A DNA stretch of 64,000 bases from Candidatus Yanofskybacteria bacterium CG10_big_fil_rev_8_21_14_0_10_36_16 (GCA_002794035.1 PCXQ01000004.1:186001-250000), one strand, 5' to 3'; numbered from the stretch's first letter, positions 16,871 through 25,872 are shown. Program-made: numbers and translations. The notes: a model not told the origin generated them from the letters alone.

Positions 16871-18823
16871 TTATTTTTCGTTAAATTGTATATATTTGCT
16901 TTCCATCTTCATGGGCTGAAATGCCCTTCCTCCACCTTCCATAAATTTTGGGAAAAACTCTATATACTGTAAACGTCCTGAATGAATAAATGCGCCCAAA
17001 GCGTTAATGCCGATATTAAACACATGCCCACCAATCAAAACCAAAAGACCGGCCAGCCAGCCAACAAAAGGCATCTCCATCGCAAGCCCAGCAACAATAT
17101 TTACTACCATACCGATAATGCTCGTGGTTAATCCTAGTGCGAGCAAACGTGAATAAGACAAAACATCTGAAAAATATCCGACAACATCATAAAGCCCTAA
17201 AACTCCAATTGGCAATCCCAGCAATTTGTTTTTCTCGGCCATCCATTTTGATACCACAATTCCAACAGCTATCAAAAGTGTCAGATACTTAAATGGCACA
17301 GCAAGAGCTACTGGCAAAAGCCCTCCTGAAGAGGCGGCAAAAACCAAAAGTGAAATAAGCCCAATCAGCCACAAACCGCTTCCCAACAAAGCACTCTTAA
17401 TCTTTCCTTTTTTTATCTGCCACCATGTATTAATACCGAGGCCGAACAATACCTGAATTATTCCTAAAACCAAAGAAAGATAAAGTATGGCAATCGGATT
17501 TTCAAGAGGATTTAATATTTGCATTGATTCAAGTGGACCTCTGAGGAACCCTGGCATCTTCGAAAGTTCAACACCGAACCATCCGCCAAATACAGCGCCC
17601 AAAACAACCGATGCAATACCTCCCCAAAACACCACTCCGAATAATCCTCTGTCTTCTTTTGGAATTTTAAATATTTTTACCGCAAGATATGAGATTAAAG
17701 CCAAAACAATACCATACCCAGCATCAGTAATAGCTAAACCAAAAAACAAAGTGAAAAATGGAGCCAAGAAGGGTGTTGGGTCTGGCTCTGAAGGCTGAGG
17801 CATGCCATACAAACTAGTAACAGACTCGAAAGGCTTACTCCAAGTATTTTTAAACTTAACAGGAGGAACCTCTTCATCATTGGCCCCTATCTCTTCTATG
17901 TGATACAGCGTTGTAATTTGAGCCAAAGACACATTGAGCTCATCAATATTTTCCTTATCTATCCAACCATAAATTGTGAAAGTAGAATTTGTTTTACCTT
18001 CTTTCTGCTCGTTTTCAGCTCTCATCTTTTGCCAACTCAAAAAATCATGAACAATTTTAAGTTCTCTTTCGTGTCTAGAAAGCTTGCCCGCTTCTTTTTT
18101 CAAATCATTAAGCTCTGTTGAAGATTCTTTGATTTTATTATTTAAATTTTCAACATATTCAGAAACACCCATATCAAGCTTGGGTAACTCCATCTCCCTT
18201 ACCTGCATTGTCTCAAATAAAGCCTTTAACTTATCTTCATCTTCTTCCTTGTGAATTACATAACTGTATAATTCTTGGTTTTCGATATTAGTTTTTTCAA
18301 AGGCAGAAAAAGGTAAATCTCTTGAAATATTGTCCGAAAATTCATCAACGCTTTTTTCAGACAATAAAATAAAAGATATCTTATATCCAGCAGGCAACTC
18401 TTTGCCCGGTATTATATTAAGACTGTGCCATGGCCTTAATATATTGATTTCTGAATTGTTTTTGTCTATTAAATTAACTCTCTTGTTGATTTGTTCCTCT
18501 AAATCCTTTGATTCCTTCACAACCGTCTGATAATCAAAACTTTCTGCTGTTTTAATGGCATCCTTACGGCTAATAAAAATTCCACTTTCGAGGAATTTTT
18601 TAATACCTTTCTGGGGTGGTTTATAAAGCGCAATGAAATCTAGAGCAAATCTTAACTCAGCAATGTTGTAATCTAAACCAGAAACAATATGGCTTCGGAT
18701 TTCCTCTCCCCCATCTTTCTCACTCTCTATCTGAACAACCTCAAGTTCCTGAATTTTTTTCAGTATTTCATCGTGTTCCTTTTCAAGGGCGGTAATTTTT
18801 ATTTTTACAATATCAGCAAGCAC
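16871..18823 (-). CDS. atpI: V/A-type ATPase subunit I (stator a-subunit)
   Basis: Membrane stator subunit providing the ion half-channels. Residues 1 to about 340 are cytosolic and largely coiled coil. The C-terminal half contains about seven membrane helices starting near TPFLAPFFTLFFGLAITDAGYG, with FSDVLSYSRLLALGL containing the helix-7 arginine essential for ion transfer. Length 650 aa is normal. The start codon is GTG, 83 bp after subunit H. Confidence 0.95.
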   Translation of the reverse strand: MLADIVKIKITALEKEHDEILKKIQELEVVQIESEKDGGEEIRSHIVSGLDYNIAELRFALDFIALYKPPQKGIKKFLESGIFISRKDAIKTAESFDYQTVVKESKDLEEQINKRVNLIDKNNSEINILRPWHSLNIIPGKELPAGYKISFILLSEKSVDEFSDNISRDLPFSAFEKTNIENQELYSYVIHKEEDEDKLKALFETMQVREMELPKLDMGVSEYVENLNNKIKESSTELNDLKKEAGKLSRHERELKIVHDFLSWQKMRAENEQKEGKTNSTFTIYGWIDKENIDELNVSLAQITTLYHIEEIGANDEEVPPVKFKNTWSKPFESVTSLYGMPQPSEPDPTPFLAPFFTLFFGLAITDAGYGIVLALISYLAVKIFKIPKEDRGLFGVVFWGGIASVVLGAVFGGWFGVELSKMPGFLRGPLESMQILNPLENPIAILYLSLVLGIIQVLFGLGINTWWQIKKGKIKSALLGSGLWLIGLISLLVFAASSGGLLPVALAVPFKYLTLLIAVGIVVSKWMAEKNKLLGLPIGVLGLYDVVGYFSDVLSYSRLLALGLTTSIIGMVVNIVAGLAMEMPFVGWLAGLLVLIGGHVFNIGINALGAFIHSGRLQYIEFFPKFMEGGGRAFQPMKMESKYIQFNEK

Positions 18824-18906
18824 AGAACAAATTTTTAATTTCTAATTTATAATTTTTAAAAAAATAATCTACAATATTTAAAAATTGAAAATTTAAAATT
18901 ATAAAA

Positions 18907-19239
18907 TTAAAAGTCTTTAAGTTCGGTAATTTTTTTAACAACAAAATTGGCCATTTTATTAATTCTGTCGTCTCCTATTTTATCCAGCTCTTCCAGCTTT
19001 GATTTTGTTTCACTTTCTTGATTTTCCTCCGCTTTCTTTATGTGTGCACTTGCCTTATCTTCCATTTCTTTAATCTCGTTTTTTATTGATTCGACAGCGT
19101 TTTCATATCTGGCCTGACCTTCTTTTATTGCTTTTTCAAGTCTTCCTTCTTCGTTTTCCTGGGTTTCTTTAATTAAAAGTTCTGCTTCTTTTTCAGCTTC
19201 AATTATTTCTTCTGCTGGGTTATTTTTGTTTTTAGTCAT
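18907..19239 (-). CDS. V/A-type ATPase peripheral-stalk subunit H/G
   Basis: Short, highly charged coiled-coil protein (110 aa, nearly continuous Glu/Lys/Ala heptads such as EAEKEAELLIKETQENEEG), the expected partner of subunit E in the peripheral stalk. The assignment rests on coiled-coil character and first position in the operon, because this subunit is poorly conserved. The ATG at 19239 (MTKNKN) is preferred over an upstream TTG. A consensus promoter lies about 85 bp upstream. Confidence 0.8.
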   Translation of the reverse strand: MTKNKNNPAEEIIEAEKEAELLIKETQENEEGRLEKAIKEGQARYENAVESIKNEIKEMEDKASAHIKKAEENQESETKSKLEELDKIGDDRINKMANFVVKKITELKDF

Positions 19240-19320
19240 GTTTTTTATCAATACCCAAGATTAAAAAAATAAATTTGGGTATAAAATTACGATCAACATT
19301 TATAAGCTCAAAATCATATT

Positions 19321-19349
19321 ATAATACACAAATAAACTAGGCGTGTCAA
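19321..19349 (-). promoter_or_regulatory. Promoter of the V-type ATPase operon
   Basis: On the minus strand a consensus -35 TTGACA (19344-19349), 17-bp spacer and -10 TATTAT (19321-19326) lie about 80 bp before the first operon gene. The leader includes an ACCCAA...TTGGGT inverted repeat. Confidence 0.75.
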
Positions 19350-19364
19350 ACATAATTATTGGAT

Positions 19365-19525
19365 AACCCCGTCCTTAATTTTGCAAAAAACAAGACAAAG
19401 ACAACACACTCCCTCGCCAAAACTCGGTCGGGACTATTCGCCCACTGCGTCGCAATTGTTGTTTAAAATCAAAATATAAATTTATATCAAATAACTATTT
19501 TTAAAGGCAAAATTAAGGAGGGGTT
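19365..19525 (+). repeat. Foldback element E3
   Basis: Arms TCCTTAATTTTGC (19372-19384) and GCAAAATTAAGGA (19507-19519) are perfectly complementary and extend through ACCCC/GGGGT with one bulged base. The 120-nt interior has further weak inverted repeats and a GC-rich centre (CTCGGTCGGGACTATTCG). It lacks the GTAC apex of E1/E4, so family membership is uncertain. Confidence 0.6.
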
Positions 19526-19583
19526 GTTATTTAAATCAAATACTCAGCTCGTTCCACTCGATTGTGCTTTGGTAAAATAACAA

Positions 19584-19610
19584 AAAGAACGAAGCAAACT
19601 TCGTTCTGTA
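19584..19610 (-). terminator. Terminator of the 47-aa minus-strand gene
   Basis: AGAACGAAG-CAAA-CTTCGTTCT stem (19586-19607); on the minus strand it is followed by a run of T. Confidence 0.7.
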
Positions 19611-19623
19611 TAACAAAAAAAAA

Positions 19624-19767
19624 CTATTTCCGGAATCTTTCAATAAATAATATCTTTAAAATCCCGAGTGGTACAGAAGTCTTTTCATTTTTTACCGAGA
19701 TAATCAAAGCCTTGGCATCTTTAGGCCTGAGTTGTAATAGTTGTAATAATAGAAACGGTTTTTTCAT
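19624..19767 (-). CDS. Small basic protein (47 aa)
   Basis: Unknown. The sequence starts MKKPFLLLQLLQLRPKDAKA and ends ILFIERFRK. It has two hydrophobic stretches and is rich in Leu, Lys and Arg, possibly a small membrane peptide. Support comes from the context: AAAGGA 5 nt before the ATG and a clean intrinsic terminator 17 bp after the stop, both on the minus strand. An alternative in-frame ATG at 19779 adds four residues. A plus-strand frame over the same region (19562-19795) lacks such signals. Confidence 0.5.
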   Translation of the reverse strand: MKKPFLLLQLLQLRPKDAKALIISVKNEKTSVPLGILKILFIERFRK

Positions 19768-19980
19768 AATTCCTTTCATCCTTCACTCCCAATAAAAAAC
19801 AAAAGCGCAACTTAATGTCCTTAATTTACTTATATATTAATACTAACAAACCACTGGGTCAACAAAATATCCTTAACTTTCTTCATGAATTGTTTATTTT
19901 ATACCTTTAAAATAGTAAAATAACAGTATAAGTAATTAACAAAGTACGTGCCGTAAATGTACGACAACTGCTTTAAAAAA

Positions 19981-21066
19981 ATGAATAAATTTTATAAGTA
20001 CTTCGCTTTTACCTCTCTCCTCTTTTTGGTGCCCTTTGTGGTATTTGGCGCAGAGTTTGTGTTTGGTAAAAGCACAGGAGTATCAAAAGGCGTTGTGGTT
20101 GACAATGACCTTTACTCAGCTGGCAGCACTATGGTTATCTCTGGAGACGTTTTAGGAGATGCCTATATCGCCGGAGGAAATATAATAGTAGACGGCTTTA
20201 TATCAGAAGATCTTGTAGGAGTCGGAGGTAATGTAACGATAACCGGGAACATAGGAGACGACATAAGAATGGCCGCCGGAACATTGATTGTCCGCGGTAG
20301 TGTAGGTGGAGATATGATAGCCGGAGCCGGAAATATTGATGTTGAGACATCTGTTGAAGGTGACATTAGAATAGCAGCGGGAGAAGTTTATCTAAACGGA
20401 CCCGTAACTGGCAGAGCAAGAATAGATGCCGACAAAGTTACCATAGGTAGAAATGCAGTAATAACAGGTGAGGTCGTATATCACGCTTCACAAGAAGCAA
20501 TTGTAGAAAATGGCGCTGATATTTCAGGTACGCTAACTTATGAACCAATAGGGATCAAAGATAGCCGAGATAAACTAAACGAAAAAGCTAGGGCGTTTTT
20601 CGCATTCTTCACTATAACCAAATTCTTAATGATTTTAGCCGGAGCATTGATTTTAGGATTAATGTTTAAGAAATACATGGTTGAACTAGTAGAAAGAGTT
20701 TATGACAAAACACTTGTTGAGATCGGAAGAGGTTTTGCCTTCATGATTCTTGCACCAGTTATTTCCATTATACTTCTTGTTACTGTTATAGGTGCGCCAA
20801 TTGGATTTCTAGGACTTATAGGAATTTTGGGACTAATGATATTTACCTGCCTCATGGCTCCTGTAGTTCTGGGCAGTATTCTTTACAAGTGGTTATCCAA
20901 AGGCAAGGTAAAGGTTGATTGGAAAACAATATTGCTGGGAGTTACTGTGTTCTCCCTACTCTCCTTTATCCCTATTATAGGATGGATTATCCAATTAATA
21001 GTAGCCATCGCCACAACAGGCGCTATTGTCTACACCAAGTGGCAATTAGTAAAAAACTGGAGATAA
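19981..21066 (+). CDS. Bactofilin-like beta-helix protein with C-terminal membrane helices
   Basis: A signal peptide (MNKFYKYFAFTSLLFLVPF... ending VFGA) is followed by a repetitive Gly/Val/Ile-rich region (GDVLGDAYIAGGNIIVDG, GNVTITGNIGDD, GSVGGDMIAGAGN) typical of polymer-forming bactofilin-type beta-helices, residues about 25-185. Three or four membrane helices follow (FLMILAGALILGLMF, PVISIILLVTVIGAPIGFL, ILGLMIFTCLMAPVVLG, TVFSLLSFIPIIGWII). Unlike cytosolic bactofilins, this one appears exported and membrane-anchored, so it may scaffold the envelope. The later ATG is chosen because it gives a proper signal peptide. Confidence 0.75.
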   Translation: MNKFYKYFAFTSLLFLVPFVVFGAEFVFGKSTGVSKGVVVDNDLYSAGSTMVISGDVLGDAYIAGGNIIVDGFISEDLVGVGGNVTITGNIGDDIRMAAGTLIVRGSVGGDMIAGAGNIDVETSVEGDIRIAAGEVYLNGPVTGRARIDADKVTIGRNAVITGEVVYHASQEAIVENGADISGTLTYEPIGIKDSRDKLNEKARAFFAFFTITKFLMILAGALILGLMFKKYMVELVERVYDKTLVEIGRGFAFMILAPVISIILLVTVIGAPIGFLGLIGILGLMIFTCLMAPVVLGSILYKWLSKGKVKVDWKTILLGVTVFSLLSFIPIIGWIIQLIVAIATTGAIVYTKWQLVKNWR

Positions 21067-21092
21067 AAACAAAACCAACCGAGCAAAAAAAA

Positions 21093-21113
21093 CCCCGCTA
21101 TAGCGGGGTTTTT
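21093..21113 (+). terminator. Intrinsic terminator
   Basis: Perfect palindrome CCCCGCTA TAGCGGGG followed by TTTTT. Confidence 0.9.
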
Positions 21114-21185
21114 AAGATACAAAACAGCCTCAAAGACATTTTCTCTTACAGGCATCCTTTATATTAGAATGACTGTTGAGTTGAT

Positions 21186-22271
21186 TTATTTCACGGGAGA
21201 TTGGAATGTTTTGATTGCCGATTCAAAGACTTTTGTGGCTTCGCTTTCTGTGTCATATGGAAAATGCAAAATAGTTAAAGCCCATTGAGTATTTACCAAA
21301 TAGACATATCTTATAGCCTGCCCGCTGGCACCGGCAGCATCCAGCACAGCTCTTTTCATTGAAAGGCCATTTATTGTTATATCCTCTCTGTCTGCCATAG
21401 CATTCTGCTCAAGCCAATCTTCATAACTTTCAATAGCAGGAGAATCAAAAATATTTTCTACGTTGATAATAAAATAAGAACCAAGCGCCCACCCCTCGGT
21501 ATCCTGAGGAATTTGAACTGTTTCAGTAGGTGTAAAAATCACACCTTGATCTACTTCGTGCCAAAACCAATTTGTTGGAATATCGATAGAATAACTAACT
21601 GGTGATTTAGACTGAACAAAAGTTTTTAAGTTTGCACGACTTATGACAAGAGAATCAAGAATCTTTTCAAATTCTTCCAACGAAAGCTCTTCCGGATTGG
21701 AATTGTAAAAAACTATTCCTGAAAATTGACCGCTCTTTAAGTTCACAAGTCCTGCTAATCTGCCCTCGCCTACCCCAAACACAGGACCTTCGACACCACT
21801 TCTTTCGCCTTCAAAACTTTTATCATCTAAAATTAACATTTCTCCAAAGTCTTTTTGAATTACTTTGTATGGCTCTATTTTCATATCCGGTTTTACTGAT
21901 ACAAATTTAAAATAATATTTTCCGTCTTCTTTTCTAAAACCTCTAGTATCAGTAATCAAGCCTTCTCTACCAGCGCTAAAGTCATCTGTGATTCCCCCGA
22001 ATTCAAGACCTGAGAAATTAGAAAAGGTTCCTACCAATTTGTTTCCCGTTGTTCCGCCAGGCCTTCTGCCCGGTTCATATATATCAGCAGATACATTTCC
22101 AAACTCTGCAGGATATTCAAAATATAGCCCCAAATCTTCGTCTTTAAAGAAAGACAGATTTTCATTATTTTCAACATCGTTTTTATCCCTAGTTAAATAG
22201 ATTGCAAAAAAAGTTCCAAGCAATAAAGATATTACGAAAAATACTAAGGTTACAGATTGTTTTTTATTCAT
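21186..22271 (-). CDS. Membrane-anchored hypothetical protein
   Basis: Unknown. An N-terminal anchor (VTLVFFVISLLLGTFFAIYL) is followed by an acidic exported domain. The C-terminal half contains SIDIPTNWFWHEVDQGVIFT and RYVYLVNTQWALTILHFP, resembling PsbP-like/DUF-type lipoprotein domains common in CPR, but I cannot assign one. The chosen ATG (MNKKQS) gives a standard anchor; three in-frame upstream starts exist. Convergent with the bactofilin-like gene. Confidence 0.65.
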   Translation of the reverse strand: MNKKQSVTLVFFVISLLLGTFFAIYLTRDKNDVENNENLSFFKDEDLGLYFEYPAEFGNVSADIYEPGRRPGGTTGNKLVGTFSNFSGLEFGGITDDFSAGREGLITDTRGFRKEDGKYYFKFVSVKPDMKIEPYKVIQKDFGEMLILDDKSFEGERSGVEGPVFGVGEGRLAGLVNLKSGQFSGIVFYNSNPEELSLEEFEKILDSLVISRANLKTFVQSKSPVSYSIDIPTNWFWHEVDQGVIFTPTETVQIPQDTEGWALGSYFIINVENIFDSPAIESYEDWLEQNAMADREDITINGLSMKRAVLDAAGASGQAIRYVYLVNTQWALTILHFPYDTESEATKVFESAIKTFQSPVK

Positions 22272-22440
22272 CCCCTCACTCATTAAGAATAAATCTAAAG
22301 CCAAATCTTGACCTATGATTATATTCTTAAAAATTAATTAAATGATAGCAGTATTTTACAAGCGAAACCCCACAATACAAAGACAAATTCTTCATGAGTG
22401 TGGGGATTCATGTTTTTATTTAACCAGACAATAGGCAAAA

Positions 22441-22474
22441 ATAAAACCCCCACAACGGCGAGGGTTTGTGAAAA
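22441..22474 (-). terminator. Terminator after the 175-aa minus-strand gene
   Basis: Imperfect stem AAACCC...GGGTTT; on the minus strand it is followed by TTTTATTTTT. Confidence 0.5.
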
Positions 22475-22486
22475 TATACAGAGAAA

Positions 22487-23014
22487 TTAATCTAAAACAG
22501 GATCTTTAAAACCAGATTCTCGGATATTTTTAGAACTAGAGACCCTAGAAAAACTATCTGGCGTTATATTGCCCTGTTCTAAAATTGAATCTTGTAATCT
22601 TTTTCGTCTTTCTTTGTCTTCCTGTTTATATGATCTATGAAAGGGCCTCTCGGAAGCAATCTTAAGTTTTCTTAAAATTCTTTCAACGTCAATCTCATGC
22701 AAACTTAAGGCAATTCTTAAAACATCCTCATCTGATGATTTTCTTTCAGGAGCAAGCGGACAAACCAGTTCTCCAGTTTCCAAATCAACAGAAACATGAT
22801 AACAACCATCACGGCAACTACTTGTTATTACCCAATATCCAGAACGATAAGCACGCATATACTGATCTGCATATCCTGTCCTACCATCGGCCTGCAAGGC
22901 AAGGTAAGGAACTTGTTGCCAAAGAGATCTTTGCAGTCTTGAAATTTCACGTATTTTATCAATTAATTCTTTTGCGGTAGACCCAATTTCTTCGAAAATA
23001 TCTTGTGGTATCAT
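22487..23014 (-). CDS. Hypothetical soluble protein (175 aa)
   Basis: Unknown. The start ATG (MIPQDIFEEIG) is fixed by AGGAGAG 6 nt upstream. There are no membrane segments. The middle contains GYWVITSSCRDGCYHVSVDL and ETGELVCPLAPE, with three Cys that might form a small metal or disulfide site. The C-terminus is basic (KQEDKERRKRLQ). It is the first of a run of short minus-strand genes, each with its own ribosome site and usually its own terminator. Confidence 0.6.
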   Translation of the reverse strand: MIPQDIFEEIGSTAKELIDKIREISRLQRSLWQQVPYLALQADGRTGYADQYMRAYRSGYWVITSSCRDGCYHVSVDLETGELVCPLAPERKSSDEDVLRIALSLHEIDVERILRKLKIASERPFHRSYKQEDKERRKRLQDSILEQGNITPDSFSRVSSSKNIRESGFKDPVLD

Positions 23015-23095
23015 CGAAACTCTCCTATATAAAAATACTACTGACATACTATAGTAAAAGTTAGCCTTTTACAAACAGTCTTATATACACAAACA

Positions 23096-23120
23096 AAAAC
23101 CCCGCCAAATACGGGGCTTC
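23096..23120 (-). terminator. Intrinsic terminator of the phosphoribosyltransferase gene
   Basis: CCCCG-CCAAATA-CGGGG (23100-23116); on the minus strand it is followed by TTTTTG. Confidence 0.75.
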
Positions 23121-23129
23121 TATATAATT

Positions 23130-23837
23130 TTATCTCTTTCCAGTTAGTTCAGCCCAATGGGTTTTAGGTCTAAACCTTTGAGACCCATTGGCACACAACT
23201 CGCATTCACTTGCCTCTACTGCCCAAACCCTTTTTTCAATCAAAGATATAACCCCCCTATCTCCATAATAACTTACGGGCAACTCAGGAGGACGATGAAC
23301 CAAAACACCGATAAAAGGCACCCAATTCACGGGGCTGTAATTACCTTCATCAACTGCTTCCTTGACTGCGTTTAATGTTGTAGAGGTAGTAATAAGCTCC
23401 TCAATCTGTAGCACTGTCTCCCCTTCCGGAATTTGGACTCTTTTCCAGAGCATTTTTCCATTTTGGCTAGGATCTTTTTCTGTGAACATAAAAATCTTTG
23501 CACCAAGCGCTCTGGCTACATCGTGGCCAAAAGTTATACCAGCCATTGGTGAACCAATTACCCAATCTATTTTTTCATTGGGCATATAAAATCTAATTTT
23601 ACGAGCCATCTGATTTGCCAGAATCTCAGAAAGATTCAAGTACTTTAACACCCGCAAACAATCAAAAAAACCATTACTGCACTTTCCTGAGGTAAGTTCC
23701 ACATGAGGGTCTTCTATTTTACCGCTATGCATCCAATAAGCATCGCAAACATCAAACCATTTTAACATTGTTGAGATAGGAACATTTATATCTTTAAAAT
23801 CCTCAGGTCGTAATCTCTCCACTTCTTTTAAAGTCAT
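23130..23837 (-). CDS. Orotate phosphoribosyltransferase-like protein
   Basis: Type I phosphoribosyltransferase fold. ELTSGKCSNGFFD resembles the orotate PRTase motif LtSGkhSdgyi. WVIGSPMAGITFGHDVARAL is the hood/core strand region. VLQIEELITTSTT matches the PRPP-binding loop (usually VLvVEDLiTTG), here with Glu-Glu and TST in place of Glu-Asp and TGG. It would join PRPP to orotate or a related base, but the divergent loop and C-terminal Cys pair (CELC) leave the substrate open. The start at 23837 is set by GGAGG 6-7 nt upstream. Confidence 0.75.
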   Translation of the reverse strand: MTLKEVERLRPEDFKDINVPISTMLKWFDVCDAYWMHSGKIEDPHVELTSGKCSNGFFDCLRVLKYLNLSEILANQMARKIRFYMPNEKIDWVIGSPMAGITFGHDVARALGAKIFMFTEKDPSQNGKMLWKRVQIPEGETVLQIEELITTSTTLNAVKEAVDEGNYSPVNWVPFIGVLVHRPPELPVSYYGDRGVISLIEKRVWAVEASECELCANGSQRFRPKTHWAELTGKR

Positions 23838-23878
23838 CTTAGCCTCCAACCTAAACTATATGCCCCATTTTTATAACA

Positions 23879-23912
23879 AAAAAGGCGCGCCAATCGTCAA
23901 GCCGCCCTTAAT
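23879..23912 (-). terminator. Terminator of the 109-aa gene
   Basis: Imperfect GC-rich stem AAGGGCGGC...GGCGCGCCTT on the minus strand followed by TTTTTT. Confidence 0.6.
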
Positions 23913-23934
23913 ACAAATCTTAATAAATTTTTTA

Positions 23935-24264
23935 TTATTCTTCAGGTGCTATTTCTTCTGCACCATCCTTATTCTTCAAATAGGCCTGAACTTCTTCATC
24001 AGCAGGATCGTTCTCAGGAAGCCCTGAGGAATTAAGCGCATTAACAAGCGCTTCTTCTATCTGGGGTGAAACATGTGTAATACTCTTTAAATGTTCAAAA
24101 AATAGTCTACCCATTGATAAAGAAAAAACGGCAGGCCACCTCATATCTCTTCCTTCAAAAAATAAATAGGCATGCGGAAAGGGACTGCCACAATTGCACA
24201 TTTCGAATTTTATTTCTGACACCTCTTTCGGTGTTTCTTCCGGCATTCGGGGCTGTTCCGACAC
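23935..24264 (-). CDS. Hypothetical small acidic protein (109 aa)
   Basis: Unknown. It contains FEMCNCGSPFPHAYLFFEGR and VFSLSMGRLFFEHLKSITHV, with an acidic C-terminus (DGAEEIAPEE). There are no membrane segments. The start is taken as GTG at 24264, because AGAGGA lies 9 nt upstream; a TTG six codons earlier is less likely. Part of the small-gene run on the minus strand. Confidence 0.55.
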   Translation of the reverse strand: MSEQPRMPEETPKEVSEIKFEMCNCGSPFPHAYLFFEGRDMRWPAVFSLSMGRLFFEHLKSITHVSPQIEEALVNALNSSGLPENDPADEEVQAYLKNKDGAEEIAPEE

Positions 24265-24370
24265 TTGGTTTCTTCCTCTCAAATATTATGATTATTGTAT
24301 GGCTTTTTTAAATGTGCTGAAAATATTTTATATTATTTCATAAATTATGTCAAATATTTATTATTCGGTT

Positions 24371-25075
24371 TCAAGCCAACTCTTTCCATATTCTTTCAGC
24401 CAATAATGCAATATCTTTTCTTGCCCTATTAACACATGATTGTGCCTTCCTTCTATAATTAGGCATATGCTGACGAGTTATAATTTTTCTGGGGAATAAT
24501 GAATCCCCATACTTTATAACCCCCGAACCGCTGTAACCTTGAAATGTTGAACCAGCCCATCCCTCACTTCCAAAATATAATCGCTTACTTGTTTGCTCAA
24601 GCAAACTGCTAATATTTGACATAGAATCCTCACTGCCTGATACCGTTGCTATGTCAAAATCCAAGTTTAATTCTCGCAAAATATTGCTAAGTATTAAAAT
24701 GCTTCTTCCGGTATCTATGCACTCTGTAACTAACAATACGTGTGTTGGAGCAATCTTCTTTACCAGCTCTTTTATCTTGCAAAATGTTTCCGTATTGCCA
24801 TGTCGGCCACCGGAAACAAAACGAATATCTGTTTTAGACAAACCCTTCCCCATCTGAAACCTGTCGATAAGCCTTTTTATAAAAAGACTTACTAATCTAC
24901 CGCTGGCATCATCGCTTAAAATAAAATCATAAGTTTTTCCTGATTGAATAATCTTTTTAGCTAAAACAAAAAGAGTTGGCGCTATCTCTCTAATCTTTTC
25001 TAATTCAATATCTTCAAGCATAGATTCTCTGAAACTCGGCTCATAATTTCCAGATTCTTTCTGAACTTCGTACAT
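24371..25075 (-). CDS. Phosphoribosyltransferase-domain protein
   Basis: The sequence shows a PRTase-like Rossmann core. FILSDDASGRLVSLFIKRLI gives the first strand region, and HVLLVTECIDTGRSILIL matches the PRPP loop pattern (usually v.lvDDi.dTG.T), with Glu-Cys in place of Asp-Asp. Further along, DIATVSGSEDS and a basic C-terminus follow. It could be a salvage enzyme or a regulatory PRTase homologue; the substrate is not predictable. A strong GGAGG site lies 5 nt before the ATG. It lies about 0.5 kb from the orotate-PRTase-like gene. Confidence 0.65.
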   Translation of the reverse strand: MYEVQKESGNYEPSFRESMLEDIELEKIREIAPTLFVLAKKIIQSGKTYDFILSDDASGRLVSLFIKRLIDRFQMGKGLSKTDIRFVSGGRHGNTETFCKIKELVKKIAPTHVLLVTECIDTGRSILILSNILRELNLDFDIATVSGSEDSMSNISSLLEQTSKRLYFGSEGWAGSTFQGYSGSGVIKYGDSLFPRKIITRQHMPNYRRKAQSCVNRARKDIALLAERIWKELA

Positions 25076-25180
25076 CTATACCTCCATCCAATTTTTAATT
25101 TTAAAAAACTATATTGATAATACCACAAAAATTAATACTGGTCAATAAAATACTTCCTTTTAATAACCCCCAGATCAAAA

Positions 25181-25210
25181 CAAAAAGGGGCCAATAAATA
25201 GCCCTTTGAA
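25181..25210 (-). terminator. Terminator of the 79-aa membrane protein gene
   Basis: AAAGGGG ... GCCCTTT stem (25184-25207); on the minus strand it is followed by TTTTTG. Confidence 0.6.
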
Positions 25211-25236
25211 AATATTTTTAAAGTTTTAAATAACTC

Positions 25237-25476
25237 TTAAGCAAAAAGAAGCCAGTACCAAACTCCGAGAAATAGCGCAAACACAAAAACTCTTAGCAGC
25301 TTCGAAAAAATAAAACTTGAGCTATTGAAGCCATTATCTTCATACCCCAATTTATCTAAAACCGAATGATTATCTTTTTCAAATCGTTCAATCCCCAATC
25401 TGTAAGCTTCTGCTAACAAATTAACGAATCCCAGACAAAAGAAAAACCATGCCAACACAATCTTAAAAAACAACAT
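25237..25476 (-). CDS. Small membrane protein (79 aa)
   Basis: Unknown. Two hydrophobic helices, MLFFKIVLAWFFFCLGFVNL at the N-terminus and LRVFVFALFLGVWYWLLF at the C-terminus, flank a polar middle (GIERFEKDNHSVLDKLGYED). GGAGGTGGAAG precedes the ATG. The gene upstream (88 aa) is also a short membrane protein, so the two may work together (inference). Confidence 0.6.
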   Translation of the reverse strand: MLFFKIVLAWFFFCLGFVNLLAEAYRLGIERFEKDNHSVLDKLGYEDNGFNSSSFIFSKLLRVFVFALFLGVWYWLLFA

Positions 25477-25509
25477 TCTTCCACCTCCTTTACGTTTTCG
25501 TAAAAAAAT

Positions 25510-25776
25510 CTACCTTAAAACATGCGCATTAAAGAAACTAAGTAGCCAAGACTGGTCTGTAGATAAATAACGAGTGGCCCACATAATAATATTGGCAATT
25601 ACTGCACAAACGGTTATTGCATAAGCAATAAGAAACCCAATTTCTTTAGATGTCTTAAGTGCATAAACAGCAACGACTATAGACACACTGGTAAACCCAA
25701 TCAAAACAGGCATTTGAAAAAAGTACCCAACAACAAATCCAACAAGAATCAAAAGGATAGCCGTAACTAAACCCAT
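25510..25776 (-). CDS. Small three-helix membrane protein (88 aa)
   Basis: Unknown. Three hydrophobic segments (GLVTAILLILVGFVVGYFF, VLIGFTSVSIVVAVYAL, IGFLIAYAITVCAVIANIIM) separated by short loops. It is 33 bp upstream of the 79-aa membrane protein on the same strand. A GA-rich ribosome site (AGAGAAGG) precedes the ATG. Confidence 0.6.
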   Translation of the reverse strand: MGLVTAILLILVGFVVGYFFQMPVLIGFTSVSIVVAVYALKTSKEIGFLIAYAITVCAVIANIIMWATRYLSTDQSWLLSFFNAHVLR

Positions 25777-25849
25777 TACACACCTTCTCTAAATTGTTAA
25801 ACAACTTGCTAGAATATACTACATGATTATATTTATGTCAAGACAAATT

Positions 25850-25872
25850 AAAACCGAGCTAAGCTCGGCTAA
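25850..25872 (-). terminator. Terminator of the 60-aa gene
   Basis: CCGAGCT-A-AGCTCGG stem overlapping the stop codon region; on the minus strand it is followed by TTTTAATTT. Confidence 0.65.

Noticed and set aside
19562..19795. Plus-strand frame of 77 codons
   Set aside because: No ribosome site and odd composition; the opposite strand has a shorter frame with a ribosome site and terminator in the right places.
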